From: Hetaerina americana
Lineage: Eukaryota > Arthropoda > Insecta > Odonata > Calopterygidae
Direction of reading: 5' to 3'
DNA length: 64,000 nt
Assembly (NCBI GenBank): GCA_022747635.1
Contig: JAKTNV010000005.1
Span: 43,879,238 to 43,943,237, forward strand
Position numbers and translations under genes: made by a program. Of this stretch, positions 48,144 through 60,209 are shown one piece after another. Each line of letters begins with the position of its first letter. Positions within the stretch are counted from its first letter, which is position 1. The notes below the pieces were generated by a model. The model saw nothing but the letters and a program-made list of their open reading frames with translations, was not told the DNA's origin and ran no database searches.

Positions 48144-49909
48144 CACCAGGGAGCTATTCAGACAATAGAACAGACAACTCACTGTAACATAAAATTAAAA
48201 ATAACATATCCTTTAAAAATAATTGTAATGCTTACATATTAAGAATTATGACTCAGTAGCAGAATTAAGCAGAAGAGTTATACTGAAAATGGGGTACAAT
48301 TGGGCATTCAACTTTAAATAACTTCGTTTGATGGCAAATATTTTGTCAGTGTCTTGAATAACTGAATCGCTCGTTGTTGAAGTAAGGAACTGGATTATTA
48401 AAATTTTTGTCAAAATAAAAAAGTTTCTTCTCTTGGAATACATACGACACCCCTAAATAGCATTAATGGTGTTGCCTTTTGAAATAATTTATAATCCTTG
48501 ATCGTTAGATTTACATATTTAAATAATTTTATTTCAGACGTTGCATGAAAAAAACAAGAGCACCAATGAACAAGCCTAATTTTTCAATTATTACAAGAAT
48601 ATGTGTATGGAATTTTAGGTTTGAATTTTTTAAACAATTAATGAATGTTAATAAATAAGGTACTCGAATTTTACTGAACCAACTCATGGTTATTTTCACT
48701 TTCATTATTCTTATTTTCAATTTATACTCTTCGGTAATCACATTTTTGGAACTCATGTAATGTTCTTTGTGCACCAATATGAGCATGTCAAGACAATATA
48801 TACAATAAATTTTGAGTATTTGTTGATACCTTGACCGGAAACAATACTGATTCACTTTGTCGTCAAGTAACCGTTGACATTTACGATGCTATTTTTTTAT
48901 ACTATGATATTAAAATGCACACGAATCACTTTTTTCGTGCAAAAATTCAAAGCAACGCTGGCTAAATAGTCAAAAACGTAAGCGTGGTACTGGTAAAATG
49001 AACTTCGGCGTCAATTGCTCCTAATGATAGTAACTTACTAAGTGAAACTGATCATCTCTTATTATTTATTGACCCAGTTCAGAATTTAATTCAGAGAAAT
49101 AGGGCAAACATTAAGGTTCTGAAGGTATAAAAGAAAAAAAGTAAGAGAATCGTTGGGTAGAAACATGCTACTTAGCAAGAAATATTGAGCAGACTCGGGC
49201 GGTCATGAGACGGTACACTGCTGGGTGGTTTGTAAAAGAGGGCGGGAAAGAGATTATCATGAAAAGAGTTATGTGAGTTGAATGAGACGAAAGTAGGCGA
49301 GGGCAAATGAGACGTAAGATAAAATACAGCCACTGGGCTTGCGGAGACTTCCTTCGATAACTGTGGCGGTAGACATGGAATAAAAACAAATAATTCCCTC
49401 AGGCTTCACCTTGTGGAATCTTTGCACACCCACTATTGGCAATTATATGTGCACTTATTTTCCAAACATGTTTAGAGCATTTTTCTAATCGATTTCGATG
49501 TCACAATGCCACCATCAAAGAAATTTTCTCTGACAATGATGCTAAAATCAATCGGACAAACGAAAACTGCGTGGAAAATTAAAAATGTATCAATTACCAA
49601 CAATTGATAGAGAATAAAGACAAATATGGAAGCAGGAGTGGTAAGTACCTAACCACGAGCAAGTTTCAGGCTAAAGTCCTAGCGGCAATGAAGTTCAATC
49701 AATTTGTTTCACAAAAGAACATGTTTTTCTTTGTGAAAACACTTTACTCTTCCAACACCCCTGAAATTGAATTACGTACTTAAGCTTTAACAGAGAACGA
49801 ACATGATTATGAAACTCTAACAAAGACAGAGAAAATACATGGTTAGCGGGTGGTTCTAAGATTCTAATGCTAAAATGAAAAGGTACAGGAAAATTCTACT
49901 TTTACATGG
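48144..49909. other. Unassigned AT-rich stretch
   Basis: No recognised gene. Around 49665-49735, AGTTTCAGGCTAAAG is followed by an imperfect hairpin; it may be a decayed relative of the small foldback family, but no flanking repeat was found. Confidence 0.45.
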
Positions 49910-49975
49910 TACCCTGTTAGTTACCGCTAGGGTATGAGCGTGTGGCAAGGGCACCATTATATTCGCACTATATTC
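49910..49975 (-). mobile_element. CR1-like LINE, 3' terminal fragment
   Basis: The minus strand ends CTAGCGGTAACTAACAGGGTACC, close to the CR1-like terminus CTAGCGGTGGCTTGCAGGGTAC at 27597-27616 and to the one at 4278. Only the last few dozen bases are recognisable. Confidence 0.6.
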
Positions 49976-50428
49976 GTACTATTGGTCCATATATATTTGA
50001 ATACATATTAAGTCATATACGAAACCACTCTTACAAATGTACACAAACATCTCTGATACACATCATACATTAACTGAATGAATCATTCGATGTTTGTCCT
50101 CACGTAAAGGTATTTGTGATATTGGGTACGCGTTTGAAGCGATTGAAGAAACACACGTGATGTTGCTTAATGAGCGAAGGCGGTTCGCCGAGAAGACCGT
50201 GATATGACCTTCAATGTGAGACAAAACGCAAACTAAACGATTTGCTCACAAATGACCCTTAATTTCAAATCATCTATTCATTGTTTTTGTGAATTCTAAA
50301 AATATATTTATAATTCAAGCGATAGTGCAATCGAGAGATTAATGAAAATCATATTAATTATAGCGCTCAAATCAACCTATTTCGTATTGATGTAATCTTT
50401 GGCATTTTTTTCTAAGTTCTATATTAAA
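49976..50428. other. Unassigned AT-rich stretch
   Basis: No recognised gene or element. Confidence 0.5.
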
Positions 50429-50699
50429 CCCAATGCCCCTCGTGACTGATGGTTGAGGCCGAGACTTTGTGGAAATCCATTGCAAACAGGAGTTTCAGAA
50501 ATAACTTTGCAGCTTCCACATAAAATAACTTATTTATTTTCTACTAGTTTCGCTACACTGTAGCATGTTCCTGAAAACTGTGTAACTGTAGTACGTTCCT
50601 GAAGATGCTACAGTGTAGCGAAACTAGTAGAAAATAAATAAGTTATTTTATGTGGAAGCTGCAAAGTTATTTCTGAAACTCCTGTTCCCAATGCCCCTC
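50429..50699. mobile_element. Small foldback insertion no. 2 (tail plus 82-bp arms)
   Basis: The direct repeat CCCAATGCCCCTC at 50429-50441 and 50687-50699 flanks 245 nt. A 43-nt tail (50442-50484) has TTGAGGC at 50453 and GTGGAA at 50469. Two perfect 82-nt arms follow, 50485-50566 and 50605-50686, around a 38-nt spacer. The right arm ends exactly at the second repeat. Arm and spacer include CTGAAGA (50599-50605), a T, the hairpin GCTAC-AGT-GTAGC and GAAAC, a hammerhead-like order with one extra base. The block AACTTTGC.CTTCCACA in the arm is shared with insertion no. 1. Confidence 0.92.
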
Positions 50700-51079
50700 C
50701 TTTTTTGGTAAATCGAAATGTAAACCGAGTACATCATGATACAGAAGAGTCTGATGGATCGGGAACACCTCGAGACAGCGAATTTATTCTAAACAGGAAT
50801 AGCCCCACAAAGAAAGAACACGAAAGGACAAATAGACAAAATAAATATGAGCAAGAGGCAAACGAGCGTTCAGGGCGGAAAGTAATGATCAGGGAAGAAT
50901 GTAACTGGGCAGTCAACCAATCCTCGGATAGGAGAAGTAATGAATGAACGAACTGTCCCCCACCCTTTGCATGGAGAGAAAACTATTTACGCAATGAACT
51001 GCGGAGCGCGCGCGTCAGTCCTCGTTGAGTAACGTGGAAGGGCACTGTTACGTGCAATACACTGCTTCTTCTCGAGAAA
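50700..51079. other. Unassigned stretch with an uncharacterised open frame
   Basis: An 80-codon frame at 50705-50947 is hydrophilic (R/N/E/K-rich: HERTNRQNKYEQEANERSGR) and ends before a GC-rich island. No family is recognised; not accepted as a gene. Confidence 0.4.
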
Positions 51080-51480
51080 TCTCGCATAGGATGATCCAGG
51101 AGGGGGAGAGAAAGAGAGACTGGGAGAGAGCTGGAGTGCACACGTGGTCAGAATATGAGAGGTCGGAAGGTTAAAGAGGGGGGGAAGAGGGAGTGGAGGT
51201 GAGGTAGAGTGGGAGATGCTAGAGGGGGGGGAAATGAGTTGAGGGAGAGAGAGAGAGAGGATAGGGTAGGGAGCAAGCGATTCGTGAGTCACCTGTTCAG
51301 TGCGCGGATGCACGAGAACCACCTTCCGATCGCCGAATGAGTCAATGGGGAAAGTGACTCACGGGAGCGCGCTCTCGGTCCATGTCAATCGGGATTTCTC
51401 CGACATACCATCTCAATGAAGCACCATCGACCTCTTGTTTGCGTTTTTGCACCTCTCTCTCTCTCTCTATCTCTCAGAGA
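51080..51480. promoter_or_regulatory. GC-rich purine tract with three TGASTCA sites
   Basis: A purine-rich stretch (51090-51265, ending in GA repeats) is followed by TGAGTCA at 51285 and 51338 and TGACTCA at 51355. These are three AP-1/bZIP-type palindromic sites within 77 nt, with a CT repeat at 51453-51476. The 7-mer is expected by chance several times in a window of this size, so only the local clustering is notable. A regulatory role is inference. Confidence 0.3.
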
Positions 51481-53987
51481 GGGACACCATTGTTTTTCCC
51501 ATAGTGCCAAGCGAAGAAGGAGAAGCCGCGCATAATCAAATAAACATGCCTTCAAATGAGCACCCGAGGCTCGTTTGGGGATTGCCCGACGAATTTAATT
51601 ATGAAGGAAGGCTCTTTTAAAAATCGCAGCGCGTGCCGGTAATTTTGAGCGGTGGTGTGACTATCGTGCGTGGCGACAATGCTACACGCATATAATAAAT
51701 TCATTCGGGTTCAAGAGTCGGCTAGATGAAGAGGGAATGTGATCGGCAAGCCCTTACAAATGAAAAGCATGAATAACTTAACACTAAAGCCGTGGAAGCG
51801 ATTTCGTAGTGCAAACATAACATTATGGTTCATTTACTAAAGCTAATGATATAATATCACAATGCTGACACCACCATTTTAAAAACCTGGTAATTACAGG
51901 GCTATTCAAAGAAAGTTAGTAGAAAGGAGTTTTATGATGAAAAAAAAATTGGGAAATTTGATCTTGGAATTACATGCATGTTTCTTATATAAGCATTGAG
52001 CAAATTTTTTTCAAAAAAGATGGTTGATTCAACTTTTAAAAAATGACTGAAATTTTCTTATAATTACATACCACATTTTAATGCCTTGACACAGAGTGAT
52101 TTTAGAGAAGTAAATCCCATGAGGGAACTTTATGAATTGAAGTATGCATGGACATGTGTAAAAATAAGTTTAATTGAGGTGGAAATGAATTATGCTTGTG
52201 AAACTCTTGCATCAAAAATACAAGACAACACGAAGAAAACAGGCGAAAACCTAAGAAAAAAGATAAACGCTAGTAAAAAAACTTGCTCGCATACAAGCTC
52301 TTTAAATTACTTAATTTATAATATTTCATCCTACAGACAAAATACTTTTTATTTTCAAATATTCAGTCACTAAGCAACCAAGTTTTGAGTAAATATCTAA
52401 GAATCTGCAACAGAACAGATTTATTGGAAATATTTGTGCGAGATTATACACACACTCAAACGCAGCTTGTAATGGTAGTAGCTTTGGCTGAAAAAGAGTC
52501 AAATTTCGCATCGTTTGTGGATGACAAAGCAAAGGTGGAAAATGAGGGTTAATGAGTCTAGTGATGAGGATAAATGAAAATTACATGGATATCCATTCAC
52601 CTTATCAACCATTAATTTGCTCAAAAAATAATGTATTACATTTATATTTTAATTTGGACAGTTAAAGTTGCTTAAAGGATAATTTTCGCTAAGTAGAGGC
52701 ACAAATTCAGCAGAATTCTGGGCTATTCAGAAGAATAGTGAAAAAAAGAAACTTAAAAATCGTAAATACCTCGAATAAGATAACCCAAAATCTGTTCTCC
52801 ACCCAACCACAGAGGACAATGCATAAATGTTGACAGATAATTCTTTGCCCCACTATACGGCTTATTCTCTTCCATGAAATCCCGCTCTAATTACATTTAC
52901 ATAGAAATATAATTTTGTGAATCGTCTTATTATATTATGTGTGTCACTAATAACTGAGGCATACTGAAATGAGAAAGGCCCTTCCAAAGGGTTTATTCTC
53001 ACTTCCTTCGTCCAAAACCTTATAGAACGAAAATAATTTCACTGTAAATTCATTCCAACTTGTTCTTATCGAAGGCAATCGGAATTCGTGCATAACTCGT
53101 ATTTGCATCACTTGTCGAAAGGGATATAGGGGATATTCACAAGCGATAATGATGGATCATTACCGATAACAATTTGTAAGCATCTGCATAGAATTGACGT
53201 TCACTATTTAATCGGGATAATCCATGGAAAAAATCTCAAAACATTAATGGTCATTTGATAGATATACCCGAAAAATGTCATTGTGCGGTTTTATTAGTGG
53301 GGTGATTGGTTCCTGCCGTGGATATAGATGGATATTTCATTAATTCCGGAAGTTCTGAGTCTGATGTGTCCAGTGACAAGCGGAGAGGAGATTCATTGGA
53401 AACCAGGGAGCAGGACCACCATAGTAGTGACCCTCGTCAAAAACAATGACTAACGCACTGCGCCCACCCTACTTGCTCAACAACACACGAGCACCACGGC
53501 CAATGGAATTTTTACACCTCTTAAGAAAACACGCATTAGTTCGTCATTTCCACATCGCGCGGTTCAAAAGAAAGACTAGGATGGAACAATAGGGCGGTCC
53601 TACCGCGATTGTCCGTTGTACGCATGGAACCATAATGAACGCAGTTCGTCGGGGTGATGGTATGCGAGCCCCGTGTCGACCTAAGTGATTCATTCATTCA
53701 CTTAAACTCCGGTGGGGGTGATTTGAATTGATAATTGCAATGGTTATTACGAGGGACGCGTAGAGAAAGTGGCATATGAGGACCGAGGAGATCCACGCGG
53801 AAAACCCGCGCGGAACCGGACGCGCTGACGGAGTCATAAAACCTGCGACCTCAAATGCGGAGCGAAAATTAAAGCGGAACAGATATTTCACAAAACTGAT
53901 GAGTAAATTAATGATGGCTGATTGCTCGTACTTGAATGTAGCTTGAGTGGAAAAGGAAGCCGCCCAATGAGTGATTATCTCCTCGTA
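51481..53987. other. Unassigned stretch
   Basis: No recognised gene or element. AT-rich at 51780-53300 and GC-richer at 53400-53880. The frame at 51435-51620 has no known domain. Confidence 0.5.
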
Positions 53988-54683
53988 TACTACCTTGATC
54001 AAAAAGTTCCCGGAATAACCACCGTGTGGCGCTCCCATCGTTCCGATTTGAGTTCTGTTTTTTTTGTTAAATTGGTACATCTGTTGTTGATATTCCCTTT
54101 AAATCTTAGTGTCATAACTTGACATTTGCAAAAGTTACGTAGCCAAGAGTACATCTATCTCTGTGTGTGTTGGCGATTTTTTACAATTGCAGAAATGGAT
54201 TTAAATTTGCAACAACGAAATTGTATTAAATTTTGCGTAAAAAACGGATTTAGTGGCGCACGGACGTTGGAAATGTTGGAAAAGTGTTTCGGCAACGATT
54301 CTCTAAAAAAAACGGTCGTTTACCAGTGGCACGAGCGGTTCAGAAGTGGTCGTGAGTCAATCGAAGATGATGAACGCAGTGGCAGACCATCGACATCGAA
54401 AGTCGGTGAAAAAATTGATAAAGTAAAAGAAATGTTGGTCAATAACCGCAAATTAACCATCAGAGAAATAGCGGAGGACTTGAACATTGCCTATGGATCC
54501 GCCCAAGACATTGTGGTTAATGATTTGGGTTTCCGTCGTGTAGCAGCAAAGTTGGTGCCAAAAGACCTCAATTTCATGCAAAAAAGAGACCGTGTTGACG
54601 TCGCAAAAGACATGATTTGCGAGGCTGAATCCGATCCCACATTCATCAAAAGGATAATAGTATTTTCTCATACAAGACTTTAG
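53988..54683 (+). mobile_element. Mariner element, 5' half only
   Basis: The left end carries a TIR-like sequence (CTACCTTGATCAAAAAGTTC, then CCGGAATAACC) followed by a ~170-nt leader and a transposase start. Recognisable mariner sequence stops at about 54657, just before the TGDETW motif, and no matching inverted end was found downstream. It belongs to a different mariner lineage from the elements at 3296 and 46804, judged by TIR and protein sequence. Confidence 0.82.
54195..54683 (+). pseudogene. Mariner transposase, N-terminal half
   Basis: I take the ATG at 54195 as start: it gives MDLNLQQRNCIKFCVKNGFS, the usual N-terminus, whereas the upstream in-frame ATG at 54126 adds an unrelated leader. 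Visible parts are the first helix-turn-helix (ending VVYQWHERFRSGRESIEDD), the linker ERSGRPSTS and the second helix-turn-helix (LTIREIAEDLNIAYGSAQDI), then LVPKDLNFMQKRDRVDVAKD and DPTFIKRII. The frame then ends in unrelated VFSHTRL. The whole catalytic domain is missing. The 150 codons before the break are intact, so a DNA-binding-only protein is possible in principle. Confidence 0.92.
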
Positions 54684-57600
54684 CTGGATAGAATCTGTGT
54701 ACAGACATCGCATAAAATTCATGCTAGAATATTATCGGTAATGCTAATTCAGTCCGTGTTGTGATAAATAATGATTATTAAAGGAGACGTAGGTCAAATT
54801 TTGACGCCTAAAATTGTAACTTTAAAGCGAAAAGGTACTTGAGTTGGCGAATCGCATCATTATCGGATTCTATCCACTTTATTTCAAAATCCCCCAATTT
54901 GACGATATGTGTTTAGCATGAGTGAATTGCAAACTCGAGTGGGAATTGCCAAATGAATACAATCAATTTTTTTATCTGTGGGATTTGCAGAGGCAACCTT
55001 CCAACACGGGTCCACAAGCGGTCAGAAAGGTACATATAAATATTTATTATTTCTTTGGCATTCACTTGCTTAATGACAGTCAGACAATGATCAAGAGAAA
55101 AAAGTAGAAATCATTTTATATAAAATTAAAATGAAGGCTTCGAAAATTGGCAAAGCACTTAGACAAAAAGCATATATTTTTCAGCGCAAACTAAGAATAA
55201 TTGATTAAATTAAGAAGAGCAATTATTAACAACACTTGCACGTATATGTTTTCCCAAATCCATGAGCAAAAATACATTAGCATTGGGTAGTTTCCATCAC
55301 TACACGGTGTAATAAATCAAATGAAAAAGAAAGAATCGGATGAGGCCCTCACTAGATTTCTTATTTTGGACGAGGGAATGATCTCGCTAGCAGTTTGCCC
55401 TTGCGGACAGCTTCCTCATCCTTTGGCCTTGATCGCTTGACACTACTGCCCCCACGGAATAAATAAAAAAGTTCAGTCAATATAAAAAATGAAAGTATCC
55501 AAGAGTACAACAGAAAGGAATAATGCAAACTATTCCCATTCTCCTTAATCCACGCCTACTAGCCACCGTCGGGGTTTCATTTAATGCATAACCTTACTTA
55601 AGCAAAACTTTAAAAATTGAAAGAGTACTAATGCAAAGGCAACAGATACATGAGATTTCATGGCATAAATTTTTAAAATCTCAAACAAATGCTCTGAAGG
55701 AGAGAATATTGAATGAATCAAAAGTTTTAGTTACACTATCAGATTATGGAATTAGAATTACCAATCCCAATCAATTTTGATTTTAAATGCAAAATTAAAA
55801 GGTGTGCGTGATCCAGGTAACGTCATTCGTAAGATCCAAAATTATAACTTGATTTACGCCGAAATCTTTAGAATGTTAAGTATTTTACTTGCTTGCGTGC
55901 ATGACTGCCACCAAATACGTTGTCAGCCAACGCGATACGGAAGAGGACAGGCATACCCGTTGACCGCGGACTTACCCACTGCATGTGGGAGAATTCTCCA
56001 TGGGGTTTCCATAGTGTTCACAACGCAATGAGGAGAACAACATTACATATACATTTTAAATTACATTTATCATTAATTAAAGCGACATAAGAAATTGATG
56101 CGTACAATAAGAATATTTGATCTTTCAGGCATACTTTGATTCAAGTCGTCTGCTTGTAGCTATATTCCTTTTCAATGCAAATGAAAAAATAAACATTTTT
56201 CTGGGCATATATATTTTTAATATTTATATTTGCCTTTAAGATTTATTGTATACACACAAAATTTCATGAGTAACCTATGATAAAAGATAGTCACGGAGGA
56301 AGAAATAATCAAATGCAAAGTAATTGACACCAGGAATTAAAGAGAAAGAGTCTAGGCTAGTCTAATTCCATTAATTGTTTCTTTAGCAAGTTTGCTTTCA
56401 TTAAGGATACCGAGCCATATGTTTGACTCAAAGCTTATGATTCTACTTGAGAATCATGTTGGAATAGGAAAATAATACTATATTCAAGGGTTTATCAAAT
56501 GCATTCAAGAAGTGGGAAGAATCGACATCGAATAATTGATCTTTATTAATGACATAATTAAATATTATTAGTTATGGAATTATTACAATTAGATATTTAA
56601 TGTCTGTCTCTAACTCCGCGTGTCATTTAAAGTAGCTTCCTCGCAAAGATAGCTCTTTCATTGGATCTCATTACGCGATCTTAAGCTGTATAAACAGTAA
56701 AAATTAAAAATCACAGAAAATTTCAAAATGAATAAAGTACGAAGTCGTATGACTCGCAGCAAAGACTTTCTAATCAGCCGAAAATTTCTCGTTTCACGTG
56801 AATGTAGGAAACGAAAGTAATATCAAAGGAATTTTATATAACTTAATTTGATTGGGGCTTCGTCATTCAAAGCGCATCTTCTATTTTTCATCTCTTAATG
56901 TTGGCATGGGCCTCTTCTATCGGTTATAAATCAATTTAAACTCAATCGCTATGGAGTTATTTCTAAAATTCAATGATAATTTTTTACAAATTTACATCAC
57001 TGTCAATACCATAGACTTACTTTAAGTTTATATTATGCAATGAAAAATTTCTATTGTTTGAGAAAACATAACAACCCTCGATTTGAGGCACTCAAAGCTC
57101 GCTATTACCATTTCAATGCAGCGACTACCACCACATCAACAGCGTTGACCATATTACCATTCACAAGAATCAGGTGAAATTGTCGAAAATTGCATTTGAA
57201 GGCGTATTCAATTTTCCGAGAGGTATAACAAAAAGCATGACCTAGATAAGAAGGTTAAAAATGCTGTTTATATTTTATTCCGACAAATTGGGAGGTAGCC
57301 CGATCCACAATTATTTCATATTTTGATAAGTAAATAAAGATCACAACGCATGAAAATTTCGATTTTTCTAATACTTTCCACTGAAAATCAAACGTTTTTG
57401 GGTTTTAAACTATCCCACTCCCGTGAGCTATTCGATGTTTCCTACACACCGGACGAATATGGTGCCCTCTTGAAATTTCAAGTCTCGAAACTCAAGAATA
57501 AGTACCAGGGAATTTCTCCCAATGACTCATCGAGAGAGATAGTGGGACAGAGAGAGAGAGAGAGAGTGATAGAGTCATAAAATAATTGTGATACAGATAT

Positions 57601-60209
57601 AAAATAATAATGATAATAGAGAGTATCAGTGACAACTTCAAAAAATATATAAATAAAGAATAGAACAAGAAATAAAAGAAGTCGTCGATTACCAAGAACG
57701 TTATTTTCGCCAATTGCATCAGTGCATGCAGCTACTAACAATTATAACAATATTATCACTGACTTCCATTGAAATCCTCTAGAATTAAAGAGTTGACCTC
57801 TTGAAAGAGAAATTGAACCATGTTGAAATAAGAGGGGAACTAATGTTTAAAAAATGCTCAAATCTCCTTCGCATTTCATGGGTTTAAAATTGTTGTTTCC
57901 GCCTCAAATGAGATATCCTTCAAGCATGTTTAGTTTAGGGTCATATTGAGAAATCATTAAATGCAAAAGAATGGGATGAAAATGTTATATATACAAGATG
58001 TTTGAAAGCCGATATACGAGTACGTAACGTCCATCGTAGAAATGACTCAATTGTATTGAGCCCATTGAAAAAAGGACAGGGGTGTCAGCGTTGAAAACAT
58101 CTTTTTCTAGAAATAACTTGCGCAAATCTTAAATCATGTAGCAGCAGGACCTCTTCATTTATTTAAGCCATGTATCTGAATAAATATATATCCAGCACAT
58201 ACAAATTGAGTAGGAACTCTGCTCTTGTTCCATACTGAGAAAACTTTCTACCTATAACTGAGTAAAGGGAATGGAGCAAGATTTTAGATTATAGCTAGCG
58301 CCAGGATATGATAGATTTGATAGGAATTTTGCTACATCCATTCCAGGAAAAGTATTCAAGGAAAAGAAAGGCGACAGTCATGTACTCGTAATCAAATGAA
58401 AGAGGAAAAGAGGTTAGATGATTAAGGTGAGGATAGGAAAGTGTATAAGCGAAATAAAATCGACCAAGACGGTTTACATAATAAGAAATTTTACGATGTT
58501 TTAGAATTGATATTTTATTTTGCATAACCCGCGTATATTCTGGACAAAAATACGATTTATCGTATGTGATGACATGTAATACAGGTTATTATTGAACCCC
58601 TTCCATACAGTTGCAGTTCTTGAGTCAGCCAATAGTTGATAAGTTCAGATCGCCTGTCACATAAAATTATATCGCCAAGATCAATTTCTAGCTCTCGAAT
58701 AAAAATCACTATTAACTTGAGCAAAGATAATTAAGCCAAATAATTATCATTTTAACTCCATTCAGCTTGATGAAATTCCGACTATCAACATTTTTTGTTT
58801 TAAAGGTCATAGAATTTCATACCTTTACAGTGACAAAATCATAGACTCAAAGGTTTGAAGACACGATTGTGACAATTTTTATCTAATACAACAACACCGA
58901 TCTACTTTTGATAGCTGAATAAGGCCTCCGAGTAAATATTTCGCATTAAAGGCCATTCGAATTATTCACTCGGAATCATTATCAAAAAGAAAAAAGTTAA
59001 GAAAAAGGCTATTGAAAAAACATGTTCTTGTAAAAACAGTTCAAGGATTATACAGGGAATAGATAGGACCAGTTGGGTTTGACCCGAACAACTAGCTTCC
59101 AAAAGTTGTTGAGATAACTAATCTTTCGGAAATGTTGAAATTTAGTGAAAACTTTGTTGGGCTAAAAGAAAAGATTTAACTACCAGAAAATTCATTACAA
59201 AGGTGAGTTCAATGCAGTAACCATGCAGAATATTCAGCATAGTATTTTATTAACTCTTATTTATAATTACCATATATCGCACGACTACTGCCTTACGCTC
59301 TGCAATTTCATACTTGTATTTAATATGGTGCCGTATCGTGAAGTCGAAAATGACCTCGACAGTGACATCTTCATCTTTAAGTGAAACTTTCAATTTTATG
59401 AACGACTGGATGTACTCAATGTCGCTGGGTAATTTTTCAACCGAGTCGTTTCAACTTTACATAGTAATAATAAATGTCAAAAACTAGTAGACCTTTACTT
59501 CCAGCAATCAATAAGAAAATTTTTAACGTCAGGATGCCTACTGTTTTTATGACAAAACTTGAATACCACTACTTCTGAGTAATTTACATGCTAACATAGT
59601 CTCTGTTACATAATTTCTTTGTGTCGCCATTAGTACTTATTTAGAAAAGACGCAAGTTAAGAAACCATTGCAGGGTGCTCATTCAAGTAAATTTTGACTC
59701 AAATTATCAAACATCACATCTCATATAACAAACTAATTAGAGCTTTTATACCAGCGAAATCGGCAATCAAACAGAAAATCTCAAAGAAGGAATGTTAGCC
59801 AATGATAAACAAGACGTCCATTGTATACAGATGTATATAAAAACCTCAGTCATTACTCATATCATGGAAAATCATGTTTGCTGAGCAATGTATGCACAGT
59901 TTTGGATTAGAGACTCGCTAATTCTACTGCAGTCTTGAAAACATAAAGTCATTTATTTAGCTCTGTGTAGTACCAACGATTTAAAATACGAGGATAATAT
60001 AATTTTATTACCAAAACAAAATTGGATTACGTCCGACCCTTTAATATAATTAAGACGCGGGTTATAATCGAAGCTAATGATTACGTGGGAGCTTCCATCA
60101 AGATGTCGCACCATAGCCACCACTCTGCCCATTTTATTACTCTTTACGTATCCATAAAATTCGACTCCACCGTTACTTTGAGAATGTTTATTCAGACGAA
60201 CAACCCGTG
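54684..60209. other. Unassigned AT-rich stretch
   Basis: About 5.5 kb with no recognisable gene, transposon end, tRNA-like box or LINE similarity that I could find. A short GA repeat is at 57546-57566. Small frames (for example 55777-56031 and 57350-57580) have no known domains. Confidence 0.5.

Noticed and set aside
49660..49740. A fourth member of the small foldback family (AGTTTCAGGCTAAAG followed by a hairpin)
   Set aside because: GTGGAA is missing, the hairpin is short and imperfect and no flanking direct repeat was found.
50599..50623. A canonical hammerhead ribozyme
   Set aside because: One extra T separates CTGAAGA from the stem, and stems I and III cannot be defined independently of the large palindrome. 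Kept only as a hammerhead-like finding.
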